Source of the DNA: Nocardiopsis quinghaiensis
Lineage (GTDB): Bacteria; Actinomycetota; Actinomycetes; Streptosporangiales; Streptosporangiaceae
Direction of reading: 5' to 3'
Assembly: GCF_008638365.1 (NCBI RefSeq)
Contig: NZ_VWVU01000006.1
Coordinates: 248,001-312,000, forward strand
Length of the DNA stretch: 64,000 nt
Positions 10,401 through 17,658 of the stretch are shown here, one piece after another. The notes under the pieces are model-generated. The model searched no databases, was not told the DNA's origin, and saw nothing but the letters and a program-made list of their open reading frames with translations. The translations under genes were made by a program, and so were the position numbers. Numbering within the stretch: the first letter of the stretch is position 1; each line of letters opens with the position of its first letter.

Positions 10401-11536
10401 TCGATGTTGGCGCCCACCTCCACCGTCTGGGTGGCGACCACGTACAACGGCTCGCTCTCACGGCCGCGCTCACGTTTGACCTGGATGCGGTCGTAGAAGG
10501 TGTCCATGAGGCGTTGCCGGTCCACGGGGCGGCTGCGCCCGATCAACAACACCCCCTGCTCAGAGGCCACACGCTGATCGGCCAGGGTGGTGAAGACCGC
10601 GCGGGCCCGCGCGACGGTGTTGCACACCACCAACACCACCGGCCCGGCCATGGGCTGCGCTGCAGCCAACGCCTGGGCCCAGGCGGCGAGCTGGCCGGTG
10701 ATGACCTGTGAAGCGTTCTTCTTGGTGACCTTCTCCGGTTCGACCAAGTGCATCCACCGCGGCGAGGTCAACCGCAGCGAGGCCACCGGGTGGACGTGGT
10801 CGGCGCCGTCGATGGAGTGCACGCGGCGGGCGGCACCGTCGGTGACGGTGGCCGACATCTGCACCACACGCGGCCGGGAGAGCCGGTCCGCGGGTTGGTC
10901 GGCGGTGGCGGCGTCGATACTGGTGAGCATGGCCTGGGCTAGGTGGGCCTCATCGACCAGGATGAGACTGTCGGTGCCCACCAGGGCCGCGTCGATGGGG
11001 CGCAGCCGGTTGGAGACACCGTAGCCGCGCAGGAACAGGCGTGAGCCGATCTGGTCGACGGTCCCCACCACCAGGGCGTGGCGGTCGGGGCGTTGGATCC
11101 ACTGCCAGGACCAGGTGGTGCCGCCCCGCATCCGCGTGACCTCCACGACTGGGCCCTGGTCCTCGCTCTGGCGCAACCGGTCAGCGATCGCCGCCAGGAC
11201 GGCCATGTCGGCGGCGGTGCGGTCCGAGTCTGGGGGTGTGTGTCCGTTGAGCAGGTCAGCGATCACTCTGGCGTGTTCAAAGGCCTCGTCCACCACCAGG
11301 CGGCGGTCGACGATGAAGAACACGCGGCGGCGCCGGTCGGCCGCCCCGGCCGCGGCAGCGTAGAGGGCGATGTCGAGCAGGCTGGTCTTGCCCAGCCCGG
11401 TGGGCACGTCCACGGCCTCGGGCCAGTCCTCACCTTCGAGGAGCCGGTCAGCGAGGGCGGCCTGCCAGGGGAAGGGGCCGTGGCCGTGCACGGCTGTGAA
11501 GAACGCGGTGAACGTGGGCAGTTCAGCCAAGGACAT
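7478..11536 (-). CDS. cas3: Type I-G Cas3 helicase-nuclease fused to a Cas8-like domain
   Basis: The 1,352-residue protein is the effector nuclease of the CRISPR system. A superfamily 2 helicase comes first: Walker A VPTGLGKTS near residue 47, DEAH box LILVDEAHLAQ near 195, and a later QRLGRLAR motif. The HD nuclease follows it (YHDEGKRDPRF near 850, then EHHLDRH and SHHGHSRP), the helicase-then-HD order known for type I-G. A His/Thr/Pro linker (~1,010-1,030) leads to ~320 residues opening ALDGRDPLGFLTSLGVLRLL, like the large-subunit (Cas8/Csx17-type) proteins of type I-U/I-G. The ATG at 11,536 follows GGAGG by 8 bases and overlaps csb2 by 14 bases. The Cas8 assignment rests on that opening motif and on the absence of a separate cas8. 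Confidence 0.87.
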   Translation of the reverse strand: MSLAELPTFTAFFTAVHGHGPFPWQAALADRLLEGEDWPEAVDVPTGLGKTSLLDIALYAAAAGAADRRRRVFFIVDRRLVVDEAFEHARVIADLLNGHTPPDSDRTAADMAVLAAIADRLRQSEDQGPVVEVTRMRGGTTWSWQWIQRPDRHALVVGTVDQIGSRLFLRGYGVSNRLRPIDAALVGTDSLILVDEAHLAQAMLTSIDAATADQPADRLSRPRVVQMSATVTDGAARRVHSIDGADHVHPVASLRLTSPRWMHLVEPEKVTKKNASQVITGQLAAWAQALAAAQPMAGPVVLVVCNTVARARAVFTTLADQRVASEQGVLLIGRSRPVDRQRLMDTFYDRIQVKRERGRESEPLYVVATQTVEVGANIDADVLVSESASMAALIQRLGRLARTPETREAPAAGGGWNWRAPAVIVHDPSVEDDDPVYGTARAGTWRFLSRLCPPLATQPKRACVVEELGTGIAVSPTALKDLLAQASDEERAALREPAKAPPVMHPGVLRSWEHTSPTPVTDPPVAPFLHGLDTRDPDVTVLWREDIDPATCLDPNTGQVASTVVERLRLVPPSSDEQLQVSLAALRRWRNRNHVAAGQVADLETAPAPEVEEVAEQEFVLRYRGHRDLERITLQQARPGDTLILPSAFGGCDRYGWAPQHHTGPVVDVADLASRRGFPVVRLDQRLIHTVGLVEADDASEPARALRQVLEELLAVQDAFEETGRAPEPGDYRAPLRRLRALVHAHDLRHPLATNLTLLAQAAENGTLLVKVLPQASEDTGLQGRIVLSMRKALRGGDTDEVSASTTTDTEPVWLDEHQAQVARQAAAFARNIGLTQTEVHAVYLAGLYHDEGKRDPRFQTILRGGLPLPAAQAQVGRVLAKSLQAPTDATAREQALQASGYPPGTRHEGLSARIAEHHLDRHGLDGQMRDLVLHLVASHHGHSRPLLPPVPDPAPIQVPLPATGSTVDTADLLDWRSPARFARLNDTHGRWRLTLLEAVVRMADMWCSAGQPVTTTTHTPQPHQHPTPTPTPTGGTHTVALPALDGRDPLGFLTSLGVLRLLHDHLGPGHVRLSFDPFLATAQITSPLGNVEQISAALRRIVQDIPTQGALPRVEAAWPPQIGVGKDPLRVPRHHLHELRARARQLGGEHAPAWVHTIVTDLATDNDGRVVLTPFMAPAGGQKAATFFSKPLGLVLKDPEVLHQALTGWQRLEGCTGENLDHRAIRTAVDTTTGVSTPSGVPGATWLATQALPLLPLSGDGRYLRSGLCYRYNRQRIMIWPVWEHPLDLDSVQVLLTHPNLTPPPADQPTPRVDRKGLVPLGVLTVAAAHRRPIPGGKSAGVLTPMPVDLL

Positions 11537-12974
11537 GAGCGACCTCCTCCAAGCGGGCGCGGTCATCAGCCGGGGTGTGGGGGCGGGCGGTGGGGCGGGG
11601 TTCGAACAATCCCAGGCCCAGGTAGCGCATGGAGCCGACCAGGACGGGCCCCACCACGGGTTCGGGGAACTCGATGCGGGCGTGCAGCACCCACCGCCGG
11701 GGCCGCCCCGCGGGGTAGGTGCCTGTGCGGGGGCGCAGCATCGCCCCGGGTGTCAGCGGCGCCTGGGAGACCTGCACGTGCGAGGGGGCGGGGTAGCCCG
11801 CGGTCACCACGGACTGGGCGATGCTGTCGGTGGGGTCGCTGTTGCGGCGCACGAACCGGTCCAGCATCAGCGGGGTCGCGCTCACCCACACCCGCGAGCC
11901 CGTTCCGGGGGCGCTCCAGCGGGCCGGGTTCAGCGCCTTGGTGTTGGAGGCCCCCGTCTGCAGCGTGAGGGGGAAGATGGGCCCGTAGCCGCGGTTGAGG
12001 TGGGTCAACGGCTCCTCCACCAGGGCCCGGCGCACCGCCTCAGCGGCGTCGGGGTCCACCTCGTGGGGCAGCACCACCGCCAAGCCGTGTAGAGCACCGC
12101 GGGCGTGGCGGTGGCCGACCTCGGGCAACCCCACAAAGCCCACGTGGTGGCGGCCCGGTTCGGCGTGCCCGGACACCTGCCCGGGGATGTCCTGGCCGAT
12201 GCGCGCCATCACCGTGTCGCGGAGCTTGTCGGTCAACGTCAACAGCTCACCGGAAGCGGGCAGCACCACCTCGGGCCCGAAGGCGAAGACCAGCATCGTC
12301 CCGAACGGGCCCCGCACCACCTCGGGCTCTTCCACGCTGGGGGCGTCAGGGGTGGTGTAGCCGATCGTGCGGCGCACATCCCACGCACTACCCCCCTGCT
12401 CAAAGGCTCGGTCCAAAGCGTCCAGGTAGCCCGGGTAGGGCACACCCAGCGATGTGGTGGCCCGCTCGCCCAACGCCACCGGCGTGTAGGGGGTCCACTC
12501 CGGCCGCAGAGTGGGGGTGGTGTGGACGCGGATGGCGACGGTGCTGGTGGACCGCCCGAGGTAGGGCACCTTCCACGCCAGCTCCGCCAACGCCTTCTCC
12601 ACCTGCGCTGGCGGGTCGGACTCGGTCCACACGAACGCGAACTCGCCTGTGTCCGGGATGCCTGAGACCCGGGTGAGCGGGGCGGTGGTCCGCCCGGGCA
12701 GGGACTGGCTGCCGCCCTTGCCCGAGGTCTTGTTGGTCACCGCATACCCATCCGAGCGAAACCGCGCCTGCTCAGGCAGGTTTCCCGCCCACACCTGCGG
12801 CGGCCCCTGATTCTCCAACCACACCAGGGCTCGGCGTTCCTCCTCGGTGGGGGCCGAGGCCACCAGCGCGCAGAACAGCCGGGAGGGGGCGGGGGGCCAT
12901 TCCACGTTCTCGCGCCACCCATCGGCGGCGTCATAGCGGCCCTGAAGGAGCCGCACACTCATCACCAACGGCAC
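11523..12974 (-). CDS. csb2: Csb2-family protein (Cas5/Cas6-like RAMP, type I-G)
   Basis: A 483-residue protein of the GSU0054/Csb2 type, regarded as a Cas5-Cas6 fusion that processes and caps crRNA in type I-G systems. The start MSVRLLQGRYDAADGWRENV and the following PPAPSRLFCALVAS are typical of the N-terminal Cas5-like RAMP fold. The C-terminal part contains GVPYPGYLDALDRAFEQG and later HGLAVVLPHEV. The GTG at 12,974 has GGGGAG about 8 bases upstream; an ATG at 12,962 is an alternative. It begins just after the csb1 stop and overlaps cas3, so the three genes form one operon. Confidence 0.85.
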   Translation of the reverse strand: MPLVMSVRLLQGRYDAADGWRENVEWPPAPSRLFCALVASAPTEEERRALVWLENQGPPQVWAGNLPEQARFRSDGYAVTNKTSGKGGSQSLPGRTTAPLTRVSGIPDTGEFAFVWTESDPPAQVEKALAELAWKVPYLGRSTSTVAIRVHTTPTLRPEWTPYTPVALGERATTSLGVPYPGYLDALDRAFEQGGSAWDVRRTIGYTTPDAPSVEEPEVVRGPFGTMLVFAFGPEVVLPASGELLTLTDKLRDTVMARIGQDIPGQVSGHAEPGRHHVGFVGLPEVGHRHARGALHGLAVVLPHEVDPDAAEAVRRALVEEPLTHLNRGYGPIFPLTLQTGASNTKALNPARWSAPGTGSRVWVSATPLMLDRFVRRNSDPTDSIAQSVVTAGYPAPSHVQVSQAPLTPGAMLRPRTGTYPAGRPRRWVLHARIEFPEPVVGPVLVGSMRYLGLGLFEPRPTARPHTPADDRARLEEVAHVLG

Positions 12975-12978
12975 AGGA

Positions 12979-14157
12979 CTACTCCCCCGACTCGTCGGAC
13001 TTGGCCACCGAGTACTCGATGGCCTTGGCCAGCGCCGGCACCGGCTCCAGGGCGATGGCCTCCTGGGACATGGTGATACCGGCCTTGGCGGTGCGCTCGC
13101 ACAACTCGTGGAACACCTCGATCGCCTCACCCACCCCCAACGCGATCTCTTCACGCATCTCGCCCTCTCCCTCGAAGACCAGGCGCTGGCCGGTGTGGAC
13201 CAGGTCGCAACCCGAGCGCAGCCACACCGAGGGCCCACCGAACGCCAACCGGTCCCCGGCCAACGCCAACGCCGCCAGCGTGGCCCGCGCCAGACGCACC
13301 GCCTCCACCGGAGCATCCCCGAAGCGCAACCGTGCCAGCGCGGCCATCGACAACCACCCCGCGCGCCGAGCGCTGGTGATGGACACCCCGCCGTGGGCGG
13401 GGTTGGGGGCGATGTTGCCGTGGCCGCGTTCGCTGAGCTTCTCGCCCTTGGTCTTGGCCTTCTTCTCCCCCGGGATCATGAACTCCCAGTCATCCCTGGT
13501 GGAGTCCTTGACGGCGCCGGTGAGGTTGACCGGGTCCATCCGGCCGCCCTGGCGTTGGCCCAGGCGGGGGTCAAGACCCACGATGGAGGAGGAGTAGGCG
13601 CGGGCGAACCGGGTCTGGTGGCCCTTGCGGTGGGAGTCCCATCCGCCGAAGAGCAGCGACTCGGGTGAGTACTCGAACAGGGCCCGCACATCCCTCGCGG
13701 TGACCGCGCGAATCTTCTGCCCCACCTCCGTCTTGGGGAAGCGCACCCCGTCGATCTGGCTGTCGCGCAGGTAGGCGTCAGCGAACCGGTGCGGCATCTC
13801 CAGCGAGGTGATCCGCACCGGGCCGCGGGACGTCGTGGTGGTGAGCTCGAACAACGGCAGCCGGATCCGGCCCTCGTCACGGGCTTCCAGCAGGGCGGTC
13901 TCGACGCGGTTGGCCTGGCTGGGCACCTGGTCCAGCACCACGACCCACCGCTGCTCGCCGTCCACCCAGTGCTTCTCAGCCAGGTACGGCGCATCGGCCA
14001 GCGGGTTGTTCTGCTCCTGGCTCCTGTCCTTAGGGTAGGAGGGCGGGAACACCTTGTCACCCGCGGCAGGCCGGTACTCGGCTTGGGCCGACACCCCCGC
14101 CCAAGGGCGCTCAGGCCCCACCGCGGCCAACAGCAACTCCAGGAACTGGCTGGACAT
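12979..14157 (-). CDS. csb1: Csb1-family Cas7 backbone protein (type I-G)
   Basis: A 392-residue protein of the GSU0053/Csb1 family, the Cas7-like subunit that coats the crRNA in type I-G Cascade. Recognisable segments are FPPSYP near residue 45, NRVETALLEARDEG, ITSLEMPHRFADAYLRDS, the FGGWDSHR block, AHGGVSITSARR and ERTAKAGI near the end. The ATG at 14,157 was chosen because AAGGAG lies 8-9 bases upstream; in-frame codons further up lack a site and extend into the promoter. It is the first cas gene of the operon. No cas1, cas2 or cas4 follows or precedes. Confidence 0.88.
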   Translation of the reverse strand: MSSQFLELLLAAVGPERPWAGVSAQAEYRPAAGDKVFPPSYPKDRSQEQNNPLADAPYLAEKHWVDGEQRWVVVLDQVPSQANRVETALLEARDEGRIRLPLFELTTTTSRGPVRITSLEMPHRFADAYLRDSQIDGVRFPKTEVGQKIRAVTARDVRALFEYSPESLLFGGWDSHRKGHQTRFARAYSSSIVGLDPRLGQRQGGRMDPVNLTGAVKDSTRDDWEFMIPGEKKAKTKGEKLSERGHGNIAPNPAHGGVSITSARRAGWLSMAALARLRFGDAPVEAVRLARATLAALALAGDRLAFGGPSVWLRSGCDLVHTGQRLVFEGEGEMREEIALGVGEAIEVFHELCERTAKAGITMSQEAIALEPVPALAKAIEYSVAKSDESGE

Positions 14158-14462
14158 CAACGTCTCCTTCAACAGGCAAGAGGGTTGCGTGGTGATGGTG
14201 GTGACCAGCGGGGTGGAGGGTGTTGCAGCGGTGTGGGTAGCACCGGTCCACACCGTAGGGGTGAGGTGTGACAGGACCGAGTGTTAGCCTGCCGATCCGG
14301 CAATCACCGTGTGCCTGTGTGAGGAACTCGGCCCGCGCGAACCTGGAGTGAGCATGAAAACCCCGGGAGGCTCCCAAGCAGAAAAGCGACAAAACACCCA
14401 CGAGGGCAGACCTATCCGCCTTCTCGCAAATGCTTGCCGCGGGTATCCCCTGGTCAGATGCC
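14158..14462. promoter_or_regulatory. Divergent region: cas promoter and leader of CRISPR array 2
   Basis: The left half must hold the cas operon promoter (minus strand). The right half is the leader of array 2. The box at 14,362-14,399 begins CCCGGGAGGCTCCCAAGCAG and continues AAAAGCGACAAAACACCC. It is homologous to the array 1 leader box and sits 63 bases before the first repeat. No gene was seen here. Confidence 0.7.
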
Positions 14463-15775
14463 GTCTCAACGGCTCCTCAGGGGCAGTCCACATTGAAGGC
14501 AATCCGCACGCGCACACCTGGGCGTGGCTGGAGGGGTCTCAACGGCTCCTCAGGGGCAGTCCACATTGAAGGCACAACACCGGCGACACCGCCCGCGACC
14601 TGCGCCAGTCTCAACGGCTCCTCAGGGGCAGTCCACATTGAAGGGATTCAGGCTCGTGTGCCCACACGCTGGTGGGCACGTCTCAACGGCTCCTCAGGAG
14701 CCGTCCACATTGAAGGTTGCGGATGGTGGCGGCCATGCCGGTGGCGGTCGCGTCTCAACGGCTCCTCAGGGGCCGTCCACATTGAAGCTGGGCCTTGTAG
14801 TTGTCGAACCCGAACTTCCGCCCAGTCTCAACGGCTTCTCAGAAACCATCCACATTGAAGTCATATGTCGAGGATTGCGCCTTCGGCGGTGACCCATTTC
14901 TCAACGGCTCCCCGAGAGCCGTCCACGTTGAAGGTGCCTGCCCACCTCGACGGGGCGCACGTGCCCGCCCCTCTCAACAGCTCTTCGTGAGCCGTCCACG
15001 TTGAAGGGTCCCACACAGCATCGACACGGTCGTGGGCGTGGCTTCTCAACGGCTCTACAGGAGCCGTCCACGTTGAAGCGCGGTCAGTGCGGCGTTCAAC
15101 AGCCACTGAACGCCGCTCTTCAACGGCTCCTCGGGAGTCGTCCACGTTGAAGACCCGCGCACCTGTCGGGCGCCTACATCCCCGAGGAGTCTCAACGGCC
15201 CCTCGAGGCCGTCTACGTTGAAGGCAAGAGAACCTGGTGCTGCTCTTGACGGATGCCTATACGTTGAAGGGTGATTACCGTGGTCTCAGCCTAGGGACTG
15301 ACCATGTCTCAACGGCTGCCCGGGAGCCGTCCATGTTGAAGGACTCAGCTCGTAGCCCAGTCGACGCGCTTTGTCTCGTCCCAACAGCTCTCCGTGAGCC
15401 GTCCGCGTTGAAGGGCTCCGGAGGGTCCGCACGACGACAAGCTGGCCGCCGTCTCAACGGCTCCTGGAGAGTCGTCCAAGTTGAAGCGGTGCGTGGTCCG
15501 CCGCCGGAGTGCAGGCTGGACTGTCTCAACGGCTCTTCAGGAGCCGTCCACGTTGAAGGGACACGGTCAACAGCTACGAAGATCTGTGGATCAAGTTCCA
15601 ACGGCTCCTCAGAAGCCGTCTACGTTGAAGGTCCCCATCGGGCTGCCGGGTGTGCGGGTGCGATCGGTCTCAACAGCTCTTCAGGCGCCGTCCACGTTAA
15701 AGGAACTCGGTCCACTGCTGGAGGACGAAGTTGATCGAGTCTCAACGGCTTCTCAGGATCTGTCCACATTGAAGC
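14463..15775 (+). CRISPR. CRISPR array 2, about 19 repeats of 36-37 nt
   Basis: Repeats read GTCTCAACGGCTCCTCAGG, then ~AGCCGTCCACRTTGAAGG, with spacers of 34-38 nt. The first three (14,463, 14,536, 14,608) are identical; repeats become more diverse to the right, and the one at ~15,240 is badly eroded. This places the leader on the left and means transcription runs away from the cas genes, opposite to array 1. The ends (GTCTCAAC and CRTTGAAG) match array 1 but the stem is GGCTCC/GGAGCC instead of CGCCC/GGGCG. The spacer at 15,080-15,116 contains a 10-bp perfect inverted repeat. Confidence 0.96.
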
Positions 15776-16141
15776 GGCCGCTGACTGCACCACACTGACG
15801 AGAGGCAGGTGGGCTCAATTCCTATTCAGAGAGCGCCTACGCCGAGGCCACCTGGCCGTTAAATACCCTTTCTCCGACTCCCAGAAGAACCCAGCGTGCA
15901 GCACGAGCGATGCGTGAACAGGCCATGCGCCCCCTACCAGGGAATGCTCCAACAAGATCCACAGGCCCCTAAATCCATTTTGACCGCACCACGTTTGTCG
16001 GCAGGCGATGCCATCGCGTGAGAAATAAGCGAATTCCGCCAAACGGAATTTCCCCCAGAAGTACCGCTTTCGAATGTCGCACCCAGCAACCGGGGTGGCG
16101 GTGTTTGCGACATGGCTCCAGGTATTGACGGGGGAACTCTT
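15776..16141. other. Intergenic region of lower GC, no gene recognised
   Basis: About 365 bases separate array 2 from the next gene. Base composition is less GC-rich than the cas genes. No conserved protein, tRNA or terminator was recognised. GGGGGAA just before 16,142 serves the next gene. Confidence 0.4.
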
Positions 16142-17086
16142 ATGGTCTTCACTGTAGACGAAATCCAGATGACAGAAGGTGGACCATATGGGTATCCTTT
16201 CCTCATGAACATGTCCGAACGCCTCTTGAGGTCGGCTCAGCGATGGGCCATCAGTTCACTTGACTTCTACATTGATACACCGTCTGACCACATGTTTTCT
16301 ATCCACCATATGGGGGTATCCGTAGAGCATGCCTCCAAGGCGTACCTGGCTTCGGTATCAACAGTCCTTCTCGCCCCAGACAGGCCATCGGTCGACGATC
16401 TATTGGTTCTCAGTGGAAACGAGGACAAGACACAGAAGGGCGTGGAGGGCATCCGGACCGCCGCAGGAGAGACTGTTATTTCCAGAACCACAAACCTATT
16501 GAGAAAGAGCAGAGGTAACTCTGACAGCGTTCGGATGCTAAGGGAAGCACGCAACGGAATCACTCACCTAGGCGTGTGGGATCAAGGCTCAGGAACTAAG
16601 GAACTCCTCGCTTCGGGGATCACATACATTGACGAGATCCTGGCAGCCCTATCGCGAACAGAGGGATGGTTTTGGAGGAACCACGAGGGCCTGAGCCGAC
16701 GAATCCTTGAAGACACAGAGTCAGAAGTAAACTTGCGCTACAAGGAAAAGATACAGCGCGCCAAGGGAACCTTCCAGATGAAGGTTGGCCATCTTCCGGC
16801 GGATCAGAAAAAGCAGGTCATTGTTTCGCTAGAGGCAATCCCTGTTTCCAGTCGTTGGCACATGTCCATCCCGACCTACTGTCCGGCATGTGGCTCTCTC
16901 GGCGTGGCCAGTGGTCGCGACCATCTCGAGGACTACGGCGCCTGGTTCAGCCCACGGCACTTCGGTTGCCGTGTATGCGATCTAGTCCTAGACGGGCTCG
17001 AACTCAGACTCGCAGGGATCACCGGCCATGCCATTGATGAGATCGATGAGGATCCGGATTGGGAACCGGACAACGAATCCATGTGA
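16142..17086 (+). CDS. HEPN-motif protein with C-terminal zinc ribbon (candidate RNase/defence protein)
   Basis: A 314-residue protein with no family name I can assign securely. Residues ~30-175 are helical; MGVSVEHASKAYLASV resembles the first long helix of HEPN domains, and REARNGITHLG (residues ~134-144) contains the RNxxxH form of the HEPN RNase motif (R137, H142). A helical linker leads to a C-terminal zinc ribbon with CPACG and GCRVCDL (~245-290). The ATG at 16,142 has a GGGGGA site; an upstream ATG at 16,112 lacks one. Base composition is visibly lower in GC than neighbours, suggesting recent transfer. Position between a CRISPR array and an HTH/P-loop gene suits an RNA-targeting defence or toxin role, which is inference. 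Confidence 0.6.
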   Translation: MVFTVDEIQMTEGGPYGYPFLMNMSERLLRSAQRWAISSLDFYIDTPSDHMFSIHHMGVSVEHASKAYLASVSTVLLAPDRPSVDDLLVLSGNEDKTQKGVEGIRTAAGETVISRTTNLLRKSRGNSDSVRMLREARNGITHLGVWDQGSGTKELLASGITYIDEILAALSRTEGWFWRNHEGLSRRILEDTESEVNLRYKEKIQRAKGTFQMKVGHLPADQKKQVIVSLEAIPVSSRWHMSIPTYCPACGSLGVASGRDHLEDYGAWFSPRHFGCRVCDLVLDGLELRLAGITGHAIDEIDEDPDWEPDNESM

Positions 17087-17343
17087 ATACATGAGATCTC
17101 CATTTCCCTAACAAGCAGTTCTCACGATTTTATCCAGCTTTCAAGTTCGCCAGGAAAAATCCTCTCCTCAAAGGACATGGGGCAGTTACACGATGGTACT
17201 GGCGACCTGGATAAGGCTGTTTAGGTTCCGGCAGGTAATGCGTTGTACCGCGCTGGCCAGAACGAGGTTGAAGCAGAGCGGCGACTTACGAGGATTCCGT
17301 CCCCGACCTGCCATCACCCTCGACCTGACTCTGAGGATGGTGG
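17087..17343. other. Intergenic region, no gene recognised
   Basis: About 257 bases between the HEPN-motif gene and the small minus-strand membrane gene. No conserved coding frame or strong hairpin was recognised. Confidence 0.35.
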
Positions 17344-17556
17344 TCAGTCGGAGAGAGCAAGCAGGGCGGCCAGAGCCGTGGCCCCGGCAGCGATGACGGT
17401 GAGGGTGGCGGCGGCGGTGGCCGCGGCGCGGCCGATTGCGCTCGGGTAGCTGGCGCCGTCACGGCGGGCCAGGTAGGCGGCCCCCACTCCGGCTAGTACC
17501 GCCACGAGCATGCTCAGGGCGCAGGCCAGCGCCAGCAGCATCATCCGCTCAACCAT
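17344..17556 (-). CDS. Small two-helix membrane protein
   Basis: A 70-residue protein with two hydrophobic segments (residues ~5-28, starting LLALACALSMLVAVLAGVGA, and ~44-68) joined by a short polar loop ARRDGASYP. GGAGGAG lies 7 bases before the ATG. It is divergent from the large HTH/P-loop gene and shares its upstream region. No known family; a membrane partner or modulator of its neighbour is possible but only inferred from position. Confidence 0.55.
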   Translation of the reverse strand: MVERMMLLALACALSMLVAVLAGVGAAYLARRDGASYPSAIGRAAATAAATLTVIAAGATALAALLALSD

Positions 17557-17658
17557 GGGCTTCTCCTCCGGTTCGATTCGGCGTTGCTGGCGTCAAATCT
17601 GGTCGAAGGGGTGGCCGTGGGTGACCAGCTGGACAAAGATGAACAACGATGTACAGAC

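Noticed and set aside
11523..13316. Longer 597-codon form of csb2
   Set aside because: The N-terminal 114 codons overlap csb1 in another frame and lack similarity; the real start is at 12,974 or 12,962.
7478..14157. Type I-E or I-C CRISPR-Cas assignment
   Set aside because: Csb1- and Csb2-like proteins and the helicase-then-HD order of Cas3 do not fit those subtypes; they fit type I-G (formerly I-U).
14430..15798. Open frames with recurring LNGSSGAVHIEG-like peptides over the second array
   Set aside because: The same artefact: the recurring peptide is the translated CRISPR repeat.
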